Below, piece by piece: positions 1-10,683 of a stretch of DNA of 64,000 nt. Numbering within the stretch: position 1 is the stretch's first letter; each line of letters opens with the position of its first letter. Under the pieces are notes generated by a model. That model had not been told where the DNA came from and made no database searches. It saw nothing but the letters and a program-made list of their open reading frames with translations. This DNA comes from Steinernema hermaphroditum (taxonomy: Eukaryota; Nematoda; Chromadorea; Rhabditida; Steinernematidae), in assembly GCA_030435675.1 (NCBI GenBank), contig CM059621.1, forward strand, positions 14,074,001-14,138,000, given 5' to 3'. The position numbers were made by a program, and so were the translations under genes.

Positions 1-400
1 GTCGGTCATCACTGGACTTTCCAAGATATGAGCGACGGTCGCCACTGCAGGTATGAGTTCTTCTGAAGCAGAAATACCGTAACACCCCATTATGCTAGAT
101 AGCTTACTGCACAGCCGAGATGGATTGGCTCTCACGACGTTCCAGAAAGTCCAGAAATCGCTGGCCTTCAAGAAGTCCAATTCTCTCAATCGCTCATCGT
201 CATGTAAATCGAATATGTCGTGGAAAACGCCAGAATACTGGGCGAGAAGCTAAATGGGAGCCACTCATCACAATCTCAGCAGCTGTTTCTGGAAATACCT
301 GTCGGTTGACAAAGAACTGCTGGTTGCCGATGCTCACCACACAGTCGATGAGCTGTTTGCGCCCTGGAGGCGATGGAGGCGCAGGTGTTGTGAGATCCAT
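1..400 (-). CDS. BTB-domain protein, 5' part (runs off the window)
   Basis: Two exons are visible on the minus strand: 400-299 (34 codons from the ATG) and 249-1, joined through a 49-nt intron with GT..TTTAG ends. The frame stays open for 83 codons to the window edge. After a Pro-rich start the protein reads VVSIGNQQFFVNRQ, then LLAQYSGVFHDIFDL and a long helical stretch. This is the usual BTB/POZ core pattern (V-x-I-G-x-x-x-F-x-V-x-x-x-L-L-A-x-x-S-x-x-F). BTB proteins typically dimerise and often serve as cullin-3 adaptors, but no partner domain (MATH, Kelch, BACK) lies inside the window, so the subclass is open. An acceptor-like CTTTTCAG lies a few bases upstream of the ATG, consistent with trans-splicing. 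The family call is fairly firm; the function is inferred. Confidence 0.7.
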
Positions 401-1325
401 TGCGCTGAAAAGGACAAGTATTCAGTAACGGTTTTGTCAGAAAGAAAACGCGCCAATCAGCAACAGCACTGCGTATGTAACCACATAATTGGAACGGGAA
501 ATGCATGAAAGGAAGAGCATGTAAAACATGGAAGAAAACCCAACAAAAGAAGGAGCAAAAAACGCTACGATCAGTCCAAAATTATCGATACAGGACCAAG
601 ATTCTCGGAGAACAAGCAAACTCGATTCGCAAATGACTGCCGAAGAAGATGGAGTTCTCGCTACTTCTTCGTTTTGCACCACTTCTGCATGCGTAGCGAA
701 GCCTAACCATCGAATCCATCCGGATCTTGCAGGCAGACAGAAAGGATTTTAGTCGTATCGACTAACAGACATTCCAGTGTCTGTCGCCTGTAAACTGCAG
801 GCGAGTAGACAGTCTCTGACAGTGTCTAATGTGATGACACTCAAGCGAGCAGTGCCTTGAACCGGTTGAAGGTATGGGTTGTATTACGGTATCTAGTGGT
901 GTAGCATGATTGCACAGCTGACTTTGGAAGGGTCACTTAGAAGGCCGAATCAACCACAGTAATCTAACGTGTGTCTCGACTCATGTGTCAATGCGTCTCT
1001 AGAGGACTACGGTACAACCCCACCACAGATTACGATATGAGAAAAAGGGTGAGAAATTCTTTGAATATGTGTGAACTCGTTTTCTTGCATGGTTTACACG
1101 AAAAACAAATCACGGAAAGCCACCGTTGTGATACTATCACACCACCAGACTCCCACCTGACGTTGTGTCACAGCGAGCGTTTTGGCGCAAAAGCTAATTT
1201 TTCAAATGTTCGGTCCCTCGATTTCTCTTCTTGCCCTACTCTCGCTCACCACTGTTTTGCGCACCCACCTTATCGGTTCCTCCGAACCTCGTTTCAGCTC
1301 GCCATAGTCATATATCCTGCTTCAG
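401..1325. other. Intergenic region between divergent genes
   Basis: About 925 bp separate the starts of the BTB gene (-) and rfc-3 (+), so it should hold both promoters. No convincing gene is seen; the open frames here lack splice logic or recognisable motifs. An ATACCGTA-type octamer occurs near 887 (TACGGTAT). Short related CAGTGTCTGTC/GACAGTGTCTAA words occur at 771-835. Confidence 0.5.
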
Positions 1326-2557
1326 ATGGCTGCGCTTCTGCCCGACAAGTACCGTCCATCGAAGTTCAGCGAGCTCACCTACCACCTCGAGCAGCGGGAC
1401 ATGCTCGAGTCGCTCGTGTCCAGTCAGGCCGGCAATTTCCCGCATCTCCTCATTTACGGGCCGCCGGGAGCCGGGAAGTCCACACGAATCCGTTGCATAC
1501 TCCAGAAGCTCTACGGAAATGGCGCCGCGCAGCTTCGGCTTTCCGAGATGCAGTTCACCACTGCTAGCAAGAAGAAGATGTCGATCATGACATCCGCCAG
1601 CAACTACCACATCGAACTAACCCCTAGGTTTGTCAACGTTACTTCTCTCCTCATCTCATGTGTGTATTGCAGTGATGTCGGGATGCACGACAGAATCGTC
1701 GTTCAGGAAGTTATCAAAGACATGGCCGCCACAAATCAGCTCAACTCGAAATCTCAGCGCAATTTCAAGGGTATCGTTCATTTCTCGAAAGTCTCATTTC
1801 TTATCGGTCCATTTCAGTCGTTGTGCTGAAGGAGGCAGAGAACCTCTCCCGTGACGCACAAGATGCCCTTCGCCGCACCATGGAGAAGTACATGAGAACC
1901 TGCCGAATTATACTCTGCTGCACGAATCTCTCGAAGATCTCTGGCCCTCTGCAGAGTCGTTGCATGGGAATCCGAGTTGCCGCGCCCACAGAAACGGACA
2001 TTTCGAAGGTCATGGAGTTCGTTGCTATCAAGGAGAAAATGCATATTCCCCAAGTTCTCGTCGATTCGATTATGGATACATGCCAGAGGAATTTGCGCAG
2101 AGCGCTGCTTCTTTTGCAGGCGGCAAAAACGGAAAAGTAATTAATTTGCCGTGCCATGAATACAAAATACGCATCGATTTTAGTTTCCCCTTCACGGAGA
2201 GTCAAACAGTGAAAGAGCCAGAGTGGATGCAGTACATGAGCGAAACCGTCGCGCTTTTCCTCGACGGAAAGCATGACGCCATAGAGCAGTAATACATACC
2301 TTACCGAAGACTGTAAAAATATCGGTTTCAGTGTGAAGCAGATACGGACACGACTGAACGAACTCATCCTACATTTGATCCCGGTGCCAGTGATCTTCGA
2401 AGAAATCGTGCGGCGACTGCTCCAACGCACAGAAGAGAAGTATCACAAAGCGATCGTGGAAAGTGCCGGCGAATGCGAAGAGCTCTGCATCAAGGGTTCA
2501 AAGCCGATTGTGCATCTCGAGCGCTTTGCCGTTGATGTTCTCAGTTTGCTTGAGTGA
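1326..2557 (+). CDS. rfc-3: Replication factor C subunit 3 (clamp loader)
   Basis: Five exons (1326-1627, 1673-1770, 1818-2136, 2184-2288, 2332-2557) encode 349 aa, close to the usual RFC3 length. RFC3 is one of the small AAA+ subunits of the pentameric RFC complex that loads PCNA onto primer-template DNA in the nucleus. Visible features: LPDKYRPSKFSELTYH at residues 4-19, Walker A GPPGAGKST near 41-49, VVVLKEAENLSRDAQDALRRTMEKY in the Walker B/SRC region, LQSRCMGIRV (sensor region) and the C-terminal collar helices ending KPIVHLERFAVDVLSLLE. The tyrosine-to-phenylalanine NFPFT segment is also family typical. The nearest downstream gene starts 202 bp after the stop, with an AATAAA at about 2600, so co-transcription is possible. 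Confidence 0.95.
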
Positions 2558-2748
2558 TTTTGTGCAGATCTCCACCGATTGTTTAATTTGTGTTTCCGAA
2601 ATAAAAATGCAAAGCGCGGAACGGGGTCTATCTCGTCTATTGTCTTGCGCCTTGTCTTGTTGGAATGGGTATCGACCCTTCGAGAATTCCTAGTCATTTC
2701 TTCGCGTGGCTGTCGCGTGTTCGGTCCGTCTTTCGCTTCTCGCTCACG

Positions 2749-2757
2749 TCTTTTCAG
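2749..2757 (+). promoter_or_regulatory. Probable spliced-leader acceptor of the TMED gene
   Basis: TCTTTTCAG ends 2 nt before the chosen ATG and about 200 nt after the rfc-3 stop, with no upstream exon needed. In nematodes this arrangement marks SL trans-splicing of a mono- or downstream-operonic mRNA. Which leader is used cannot be told from DNA. Confidence 0.5.
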
Positions 2758-2759
2758 AG

Positions 2760-3786
2760 ATGCGCGCGTGGTTTGCAGTTTTCCTGGCGTTACTAGCCGT
2801 GAGCCAGGCTGAGCAGAAGCAGGAAAAGGTGCAGGATGAGTACATGTTGACGCTCGATGTTCCTGCTGGAAGGACCGAATGCTTCTTCCAGCCGCTCACC
2901 CATGAGAAGTTCATTGCAATGGCCCTCAATTATCAGGTGAGATGTTGTTTTCGGTTTATGCTAGTGCCGCTATATTGGTTAGAGTTTCATTGATAATCTA
3001 AACTTGTTTAATTTGGAACTGTTAGCATAGAAACAGCAATTGCAGCCGAAATAAGATTTTCTTCTTTGTAGGTTATCGGCGGTGGAAACATGGACATTGA
3101 CTTCATCGTGACAAATCCTAGGGGTGAGGTTATTGTCAGCGATCAGAGGCAAACGTATGGAGAACACAAGTAAGCATTCAGTCAGTTAGACAGCTCCTAA
3201 GTATTGTTTATTCAGGATCTTGCTCGACGAAAAGAATGAACGCGGGGACTATCAATTCTGCTTCGACAACAGCTTCAGCTATCAGGTGTCTAAAATGGTT
3301 AGTGCCTAGTCAATGATCATTTCAACTAGATGGAAAAATTTTCAGCTTTACTTCGAAGTCATGCTCCTTGACACAAAGGGCGAGTACATGGCCAGTTATC
3401 AAAAGGTGTTCGAAAACGAAAGATTACTCGGCGAACAGATGCAGACCTTTGATGTATGTGGCCGCTTATAATCATCCAAATAAGTTATCCTGTTTAGAAC
3501 ATCACCAGTAAAGTTAAGAACAACTTGAATCAAATCGAGCGCGAACAAGCAGCTCTACGAGCCGTCGAAGCTCGTGACCGGTCAATCATGGAGTACAATT
3601 TCGAAAACGTCAATTTCTACGGAATGGTTTATGTCTTCGTAATGCTCACAACTTTTGGAGTTCAGGTATTTGGGTTATTTCGTGTATTAAGCGATTCATA
3701 TGTATATCTTTCAGGTCTACATGGTCCGAAGCTTGTTCGAAGAGCAATCGAAAGTGGGAAAACTGCTGCGAGGAAGCGGTCACTAG
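2760..3786 (+). CDS. p24/TMED family cargo receptor (gamma-like, TMED1/5 type)
   Basis: Six exons (2760-2936, 3072-3169, 3216-3297, 3346-3453, 3498-3665, 3715-3786) encode 234 aa. A signal peptide (MRAWFAVFLALLAVSQA) precedes the GOLD domain, whose two conserved cysteines appear in RTECFFQP and QFCFDNS. A coiled-coil follows (NITSKVKNNLNQIEREQAALRAVEARDRS), then one TM segment (YGMVYVFVMLTTFGVQVYM) and a short basic tail. p24 proteins cycle between ER and Golgi and sort GPI-anchored and other cargo into COPII/COPI vesicles. The start at 2760 is preferred over an in-frame ATG at 2706 because it gives a clean signal peptide and sits 2 nt after TTTTCAG, a likely trans-splice acceptor. The NFxxVNFY motif after the coiled-coil is typical of the family. 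The exact paralogue (tmed-1 like) is inferred. Confidence 0.9.
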
Positions 3787-3981
3787 TTCATCTGCCATTT
3801 TAACCTTACGGGTATTGTGCAGGAGGGATAATGCACTGATTATGCTCACTTTGGGTTATTGTGTATTGCATAACTTTTTGTTGCATTTTGAGACTGTCTA
3901 TCGAGACAGTTAAACGATAAAGATGCATAGTGTATACTCGCTGTTGTTGCTGTTGTGTGGTCGAGTAGCGATCGGTCGATT

Positions 3982-4494
3982 ATGCTCGCTTCATCGTGTG
4001 GAGGGGAAGTCAGTGTCGCGGAAGCGGAAAACCTCCTTCGAAAACGCCGTTATTCTGTGGGATCCGAGAAAAGCGCCGTAAAAGACAAGGTATGCGAGGT
4101 CTTCCCACAGCACCTTCATGTCTCCTTTTAGTCTGATGTGAATACCAAAGCGCCCATTCAATTAGAATGTGGTGCGCGGAAACCTGGAAAGTTAGTAGTC
4201 TTTCGTTTATTCAGTTCCGTACTTTCTGCTTTCAGAATGGGCGTGAGTGAAGACGACCAGATGGTGGACATTCCAACGGGCCGTCCGGATCCGCCGGCGA
4301 AGCTCACTCTTTCCCAGCACTTCCGTTCCTTCGCAGAATGGTTGCTTCTTCTCCTTTGCCTCTGTATCAGTTTCCATCTTTGGAGTCTTCTCCTGAAGAG
4401 CGACGATCTCTGCTTCGCACCGTCGATGGATCCGGCGCAGGCGTGGATCGATGCAAGCGCCAGTTCCGCATCCTCACCTGATAATAACGTCTGA
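3982..4494 (+). CDS. Small single-TM protein, unknown function
   Basis: Three exons (3982-4089, 4132-4190, 4236-4494) encode about 141 aa; the frame is kept through both introns. The N-terminal half is charged and low in hydrophobics. The C-terminal half carries QMVDIPTGRPDPPAKLTLSQHFRSFAEW, then a strong hydrophobic stretch (LLLLLCLCISFHLWSLLL), then a short Ser/Ala-rich acidic tail, so a single-pass or tail-anchored membrane protein is likely. I do not recognise a family. The start is uncertain: the third exon alone begins with an ATG in frame, and no clean trans-splice acceptor precedes 3982. It lies 195 bp downstream of the TMED gene on the same strand, and an AATAAA follows the stop at 4499. 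Confidence 0.6.
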
Positions 4495-4945
4495 TTGAAT
4501 AAATTGATGAGTGGCGGTGGCTCTGCGCCAACGGTCAGTTGTGTAATTCTATCGCACCGACGGCGTCGCAGCACTAATGCCGCTGTCGGCAAAGAGATAA
4601 ACTCGATTGTAATAGTGTCGTCAGTGAGGCTTTGAGTTCGTTATTTTGTTTTCTGCACGCGTGAGGAGGTGCGCCCGAAGGAGCCGAAGATGAAGACGCG
4701 CCACAGGAATCTGGATGTGGTTGGTTTCTTTATTCGTTTTTGGCGCGCCAAATGTGGTTTTCTCCTTTCGAATAGAAGAAAAGCCAGAAAATCGAGTGGA
4801 TGACGAATTCGGAGAACTCTGTAAAACTGACCACGCAGAAACGATAAACCTCATCTTCTCCATAAAATGACCCTTAAAGTTTCACAGGGTTACAGTAACT
4901 TAAAGTCTTTACCCGTTCGTTTTCTTCGTTTAGGTGCACAGTGGA

Positions 4946-7900
4946 ATGGTGTTGATCAGCGACGGGAAAGGCCGCGGCCGCCCAGCGCGTCTCCAGCTGA
5001 CGAAGGACCAGCTGACCATTCAAGTCCCGGTCATGAGCGAGTCGGAGTCGGACTCCGCGTCGCCCGCCGTCCAAGAAGTCGACTCCAAGCCGCGAACGGT
5101 GACCCTCCAGCGCGCGAAAGGCGGACTCGGCCTGTCCATCAAGGGCGGTCAGGACGGAAACCAAGTGATACCCATCGTCATCTCGAAACTCATGATTGGA
5201 TTGCCTGGTATTTATGGTCAGGTTATGGTAACCCTGATACGTACCATTTCAGCCGAGCAAAGCGGTCAACTGTACGTTGGTGACACGATCCTGACGATCA
5301 ATGGTGTCTCTGTGGAAGGGAAGACGCACGATGATGTCGTCCAGATGCTGAAAGACGCTGGTGCCGAAGTCACGCTGACCGTGAAGAACAATCCTCAAAT
5401 TGCGCCTTTTGTCAAGTGAGATTCATTCTGTTTCCTGAACTGACGGCGTTTGATTTTAGGAGCGGATCGTTGAAGTCAAGAAGGAGTGGAAGTGCCCTCG
5501 ATCGGATGTACGAGACGAATACGTGGAAGAGTGCCTTGAAGCAACAAGTGGACACCGATAGGGACGCGCAGCAGGCGCAGAAGGACGACGACAACGAAGG
5601 ATGGAAGACGATCACGAAGATTCCGTTGCCGATGGCTTTTGTGACTCGGTACCTTTGGGGTACCGACAAGATTCGGTTAGTTTGGGCAAGACACCGTATC
5701 TGCTTAAGTCCACCGATGGTCACGACTAGGTTGGGGAAGACAGAACCGGTAAATGCTTTATTGATCAAACCAGCAATTTCTTGTCCTGGAAAGGGGAAGT
5801 GCTACCCACCCGCCGAGGAGTGCTAACGTAGCACTGCTAACCTATTAGGAGATTATGTAGTGGTATCACAGAGTTCGCCCGTAAAATTAAGGTAAAATTT
5901 CGACTGGGAAACTCGCCTTCGGGGTTGCAAAAGCTGAGAAGCGCTTCCCACTGTCATGAATACGGTCGTATAAGCGCCACTTTCCTTAATTTCAGCTTTA
6001 AATTGTGAAAACAGAGTGGACAATGGCCCTGTTGGGCAGAGCACACGTATATACTTACGGCACGTACCGCCACCACATTGCTCGTAGCACTTCCGTGGCC
6101 GCAAAGATTAGCTGCATTTCTGCACATTGTTCATCTTGGATGATGGATTTCTTTATTTTACAAGCGATGTATTTAGGCACAATCAGTTCGAAGTGCGTGC
6201 TGTGGATGGGAAGTCGACGGGAATCGTCCACTGCGAAGACAAGTCGGCCCTCGAGCAGTGGATCAAACACATCCAAACGCACATCAATGCCGTCAATCAG
6301 AAGTCGATAAAAATGAGCAACAAGTACCTCCATCCATCTGAGCAGGTACTACCTCCTGGCAACTTTCGCTGATCGGTTTCCCCATTTCAGATCAGCTACA
6401 TCGGCTGGGTGGAGGAGCGCATGCCGGAGGGCTATTTCGAAGACCCCAAGCAGCGCTGGGAGCCTCGCTTCGTCATCTTCAAAGGCTCCGACTTCTGCAT
6501 GTTCGAGTCGCCGCCACTCAACTCCGAAGATCTCGAGAAGTGCATCTGCCTCTACAAGACGTTCGAGACAGCGCTGAAGGTCGCTTCCTACGACGGAATA
6601 CGGCGCGACCGCCGCGAGCACACCTGCTGGATCGAAACTGCTGAACACAACACACACTATTTGAGCTTGGGCTCATCGCAACTTTTCAAGCAGTTCGAAA
6701 ACGCTTACAACACTTGTGTCTACAAGTCTGTTACGGCAATCCAGGTTTATCTGATAATCGTAAAAGTTGATATATCGACGTTTTTTTTTCAGACACGGAC
6801 CTTTGCCTGCAGCTATGAAAGTCGCCCATGTGGACTGGTGCTGGACATCAAACAAGGAATCAGTCTCTACGACATTCCGACAAAGGTATTTATTCATTTA
6901 ACATTCAAAAGTCAGACCTTCAATGTTTGTCCTCTGTCTTGGAGATCTCATCTGGTTTGGAGACGTTCGCTTTTGGGAATAATTGCGAAGTGGGAGGGAG
7001 AGATGCTAAAAGTAGAGATATTATAACCATTCAATGCACATCTGTTTACCACGACTCGATTCACTCGATAGGCTCCCGCGGCGGAATTTCGCATTACTGC
7101 CACCGTTCTCAAACGACGTGATCGTCTCGCTGGATTTCGACCTAAAATTACGGTAGCGGGATTTCGGAGGTTCAGAGACTTACTTAGAGTGAGTGGAGGT
7201 GAGAGAACTAACAGAAGGATACTCAGTGGAGGTCATCGACTCAACCTTCTGTACCGCATCCTTCTTCTTGCTCTTGGACACATCCGATGTAGCCTCCGAT
7301 GACGACTTCGGGTGCTTTGAGGGGATGAGGCTGCGGAACTGATAAACGCGTGGCACTTTCGGCGTCTGGTTGAAATGGCCCCACACGAAATATTCCTTTG
7401 GATCCGCCGCTCTGAAATTTCAGGAATGAACTCTAACCCAGTCATGCTTACTTTTTGCCATCCTTCTTTCCTTCGGTGATGATCGGATTTTTCGGAGCAC
7501 TAGCCTCTATTTCCACTTCGAGTACGATATCCTCGTCGTCACGCGCGTTATCGATCAGCTGCTGCATGAGACCTTCGATGGACTCAGCGATGCGCTTCGA
7601 TTCGTGCGGCAGTCTCGCCTCCGAGCATGATGATGTGATCTCCGATTCGGCTCGACCGCTTCCCATGGAACTCATCTTCGCAACAGACGGGCCAATAGAC
7701 TGTGCTGCAGAAGGTCTATGTCTGGTTTATGTCTATGATTACAGTCTATTGGTTCCATGAATCAATCTACCACCCTTTACTTTTCCCGAACATTTATATT
7801 GATTTTCAGAGATACGCGTGGCAATATCGTTTTCAAGATCTCGACTCGTCTTCTGACGACGGTAAACTCCGTCTCCAGATGATTTTTAAAGACGAACGCT

Positions 7901-8040
7901 CGTTGTCTCCAAGTCGGCTCGAAATCAAAGACATCGAATGTGACCAGCTGATCGCCGTAGTACTTACCCTCCACGCTTTCTATGTCACGAAGATCATGGG
8001 CGCCGACCCTGAATACCTCCGGGCGATTCCCCTCAAATAG
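4946..8040 (+). CDS. stn-1: Syntrophin (dystrophin-complex adaptor)
   Basis: Seven exons (4946-5207, 5253-5415, 5460-5675, 6177-6345, 6391-6744, 6793-6885, 7810-8040) give about 495 aa. The layout is that of syntrophins: a PH domain split by a PDZ domain, a second PH domain and a C-terminal syntrophin-unique region. The PDZ is clear: RTVTLQRAKGGLGLSIKGG, then GQLYVGDTILTINGVSVEGKTHDDVVQMLKDAG. The resumed PH reads KIPLPMAFVTRYLWGTDKIR joined across a 501-nt intron to HNQFEVRAVDGKSTGIVHC. PH2 starts ISYIGWVEERMP; the end has SSDDGKLRLQMIF. Syntrophins link dystrophin to channels and signalling proteins at muscle membranes. The start may lie upstream: the frame continues to an acceptor (CGTTTAG at 4933) just before, which could be a trans-splice site or an internal exon boundary. 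Another gene is nested in the last intron on the opposite strand. The symbol follows the C. elegans orthologue and is inferred. Confidence 0.88.
7021..7675 (-). CDS. Unknown protein nested antisense in the syntrophin intron
   Basis: Three exons on the minus strand (7675-7452, 7411-7184, 7141-7021) splice in frame to 190 aa and lie entirely inside the 924-nt last intron of the syntrophin gene. The protein starts MSSMGSGRAESEITSSC, has a probable helical, acidic segment (RIAESIEGLMQQLIDNARDDEDIVLEVEIEA), a central aromatic patch (DPKEYFVWGHFNQTPKVPRVYQF) and a Ser/Lys-rich tail. No domain is recognised. Support comes from two consistent introns (GTAAGC..TTTCAG and GTAAGT..TTTTAG) whose phases match. 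If splicing at 7183 is skipped, the protein ends at a TAA right at that junction, giving an isoform about 39 residues shorter. Confidence 0.6.
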
Positions 8041-8189
8041 TCCTTCTTTCAACTCCCCATGTGTCCACTTTGTAAATAAACATTTTTGTTGAACTCTGCT
8101 CCAATATGCTCCTACTTTCTGAAAGCTGAAACATTTTTTGTGATCTAACATTTTATGCTCTTTTGTGACAATCTAACAGCACTATTTCA

Positions 8190-9110
8190 GGCAGAAAATC
8201 GTACACGCCGGGGCGTAAGAAGCGGTCAACCTCAAGACGACGGAGTGGATACGGGACCGCCTTCGACAGATGTTTGACAACATGCGGGGAATGCCGGTGG
8301 AAGCGTTGGATGCGACGAAACTGGAGCCGCGGTGAATGAGAGACTCATACTCGCAGTTCACGATTTCGCTGGAGCAGGACGCTGAGATGCGCCTGAAGTA
8401 CTCAACGGCTGGCGGCAACGTCCGCTTCGGGCGCATCCTCGAGGACCTCGATTTGTTCTCAGTATGGCTCTGTTACTTGCACGACCACGGTGCTCCCGAT
8501 GAACTGCTCCGACCGCGCCACGCCCGCGTCGTCGTCACCGGAAGTGTCGACCGCATCGATCTTCAAAAGTGAGAGCAACAGCCATAATCCTTAACTCTCT
8601 TTGTTTCAGTTTCGACTTCGCTGTGCACCGCGATCTGATTCTTGACGGTCATGTGAGCTGAGCTCCAGTATGCAGACGACGATGCGCATCTTGCAGACGA
8701 CGATGCGCATCTATCAGTACAACGAGGAGGGAAATCTGGATCAGATGTTGAAGGCGAAGTTCGTTATGGTGTCGCGGCATCCCAAAGAGATCGAGAAAAC
8801 TATGGCAGTTCATCCTCTCGTGTACCCGACGCCCAAGGAAGCGTTCATTTTCAACCAGGGCGTAGATGATATTCTCGAACGTTCCCGTATGGTAGGTTCT
8901 CTGCTCAGACTATTGGATGACAGTAGCCCCTTTCAGGACGCGAAGTCGGTGTTCTGCTGCCCGCCAACTAACGAGGAGTACCGAATGATTCACGAGAAGT
9001 TTGTGCAGTCCACAAACCGACAAGGATCCGGCTCGACTACCCTTCAAGAGGGTCACATATGACTGGTGGTACGATACGTTCACGGAAGATGTGCTTAAGG
9101 ACGTTGTTCT
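8190..9110 (+). pseudogene. ACOT9-like acyl-CoA thioesterase pseudogene
   Basis: Pieces of a hotdog-fold acyl-CoA thioesterase of the ACOT9 type are plain: RDSYSQFTISLEQDAEMRLKYS, TAGGNVRFGRILEDLDLFSVWL, RVVVTGSVDRIDLQ, DFAVHRDLILDGHVS, MRIYQYNEE, LDQMLKAKFVMVSRHPKE and SVFCCPPTNEEYRMIHEKFV. The gene is broken: an in-frame TGA precedes the RDSYSQ segment (8334), a frameshift with a stop follows GHVS near 8657, and a 21-bp direct duplication sits at about 8670-8711. Introns are still recognisable (8570-8610 and 8892-8936), so it arose by genomic duplication, not by retroposition. The functional enzyme hydrolyses acyl-CoAs in mitochondria. It lies tail to tail with the RING gene. Confidence 0.72.
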
Positions 9111-9180
9111 ATAAAAGTGCCTATGTACATATGTAGAGCTTTTGGGGTCAAATCGTGAAATGCAAGCATGTGGGTATCTG

Positions 9181-10062
9181 TTAGTCCTTCGGAAGTCCCT
9201 TTGGCCATCGTTTGCCGACCGTGGAGACGACATAGTTGCTGACGGAGAGGTCGTCCGGCACGTTGGCCACCTCCCACGCCTCGTCGTTCTTCGACAGCGG
9301 GTATCGGCAGAGAGGACAGAAACCGTAGCCGGCGGCGCGCGTCTGCTCGAAGCACGGGAAGCAGAGGGAGTGGGTGCAGGGCAGGATCGAGTCCGGAGGC
9401 CTCTCCAGGCATATGACGCATTCTCCTTCGCATGTGGCACTGAAAAGGTTCAGATGATTAACTAATCTCACAGAATCATATTTAGGTCCAAGATGAGAAT
9501 GTGGAGAGCAGCTCACCTGTCAAGGAACATGGACATCGTCATCTTCTCTTGCTGCGCCAGCTTCTCTGAATCTCGGCTGTTCTCCAACTTCGACGCCTCG
9601 ACGAGCGTCAGGATCTGGCGATGCAGACGAAGAAATTCGGTCAGAGTGAAATTCCGATACGCCTCGGCGTGGTCGTCGGCGTCGTAGCGCTTGAAGCACC
9701 GAATCCTCACCCGCGACTTCCACCAGAGGCCCTCGACGGCGTTCTCTTGCACGGAGAACTCCAGATAGCGCCCGAACTCGTCCAGGACAGGCCGACATCT
9801 CAAGAGAAGCAATCTGAAGGAGCGCCCGGCGCAGAAAGCCTCACTTTTCGTTGATGTCCCTGACCATGGCGTGGAGTTCGTGTGAAGTGATGCTGACGAG
9901 GCGAACGAACTCGATGGGACGCGTGCTCGCCGTGCCCGAGTCCATGGCGGCGCCGAGGGGATTTCGAGGCTGCGGATGGCTTCGAGAGCTCGATGGGGCA
10001 GCGGACGACAATGCGTGTGGCGATGCTTCGTCGGCGGACGAGCACGAGGAGGTCTGCCCCAT
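9181..10062 (-). CDS. RNF141-like RING finger protein
   Basis: Three exons (10062-9845, then 9813 or 9798 to 9517, 9439-9181) give about 257 aa. It starts MGQTSSCSSADE: a glycine at position 2 followed by Q and small residues fits N-myristoylation, as in vertebrate RNF141. A middle region (GRYLEFSVQENAVEGLWWKSRVRIRCF) matches the conserved RNF141 core. The C-terminal RING reads CVICLERPPDSILPCTHSLC..C..C..GFCPLCR, a C3HC4 pattern, followed by a family-like tail (NDEAWEVANVPDDLSVSNYVV). It is probably a membrane-associated E3 ubiquitin ligase (inferred). TTCCTTCAG lies just before the start, fitting trans-splicing. The first intron is either 31 nt or, using the acceptor CTTGAG 15 nt later, 46 nt; both keep frame. 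Confidence 0.85.
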
Positions 10063-10339
10063 GGGGGTCTGAAGGAAACAAAAATGAGTCACGGATGCAG
10101 GCGAAGAAGAGGTTTCGTCACCAAGAGACCGGAAATTAACGAATCAGCTGTGAGTCGACGCTCGAAACATATGTCTCCTACTGAAGGGCGCAGGGCGATC
10201 GTGGCGGGAGGTGGCTCGGTGGAGGCCTAACAGAAGAAACCACGCTTCTATCCGTTCTTTTCTGAATTCACGTTGTTTAATATGTGTTTTGATGCAATTG
10301 ATGTGTGCCTATGTGTAAGGAAAGAGATACAAAAAAAAC

Positions 10340-10410
10340 GTCTGCGGCCGGACTCGAACTGGCGATTGCATATTCTTAGCCCATCGCTCTGCCCACTGAA
10401 CTATCGGGGC
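10340..10410 (-). tRNA. Degenerate tRNA-like sequence (possible Leu-AAG pseudo-tRNA)
   Basis: On the minus strand an A-box (TAGTTCAGTGGGC), a good D-stem (GTTC/GAGC), a canonical-looking anticodon loop CTAAGAA and a T-arm (GCCAG TTCGAGT CCGGC) follow at normal tRNA spacing, and an eight-T pol III terminator comes straight after. But the anticodon stem barely pairs and the 5' acceptor strand (GCCCCGA) does not match the 3' strand (CGCAGAC). A better 5' partner lies about 7 nt further out. I read it as a decayed or rearranged tRNA. Confidence 0.4.
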
Positions 10411-10515
10411 GCAGGACCTTTCGCTTGCTCACAGCTACTTCCCCGGCCAATCATATTTCACAAGTGTTTTGTTGGGCAGTTCAATAAATATGACTCAGAG
10501 ACTTAAACGATTTGA

Positions 10516-10588
10516 GGTCCTGTGGCCTAATGGAGAAGGCGTCGGTCTCCGGAGCCGAAGATTGCGGGTTCGAGTCCCGCCAGGGCCT
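10516..10588 (+). tRNA. tRNA-Arg (CCG)
   Basis: A full 73-nt cloverleaf: acceptor GGTCCTG/CAGGGCC (one G-U), D-arm around GCCTAATGGAGAAGGC, anticodon stem TCGGT/GCCGA with loop CTCCGGA (anticodon CCG, read at 34-36), T-arm GCGGG TTCGAGT CCCGC and a discriminator T. A short T run (TTTT at 10592) can end pol III transcription. It decodes CGG. Confidence 0.92.
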
Positions 10589-10683
10589 AAAATTTTCTCT
10601 TCTGATGGTGACATGGCTCTTTTCGGCGGAATTTTTGGGAACAGTCGCACAGAGAAAAACCAATGGAAATGATAGCTAATAGA

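Noticed and set aside
971..1567. 198-codon frame overlapping the rfc-3 start
   Set aside because: It runs out of frame through rfc-3 exon 1, which is clearly coding in another frame.
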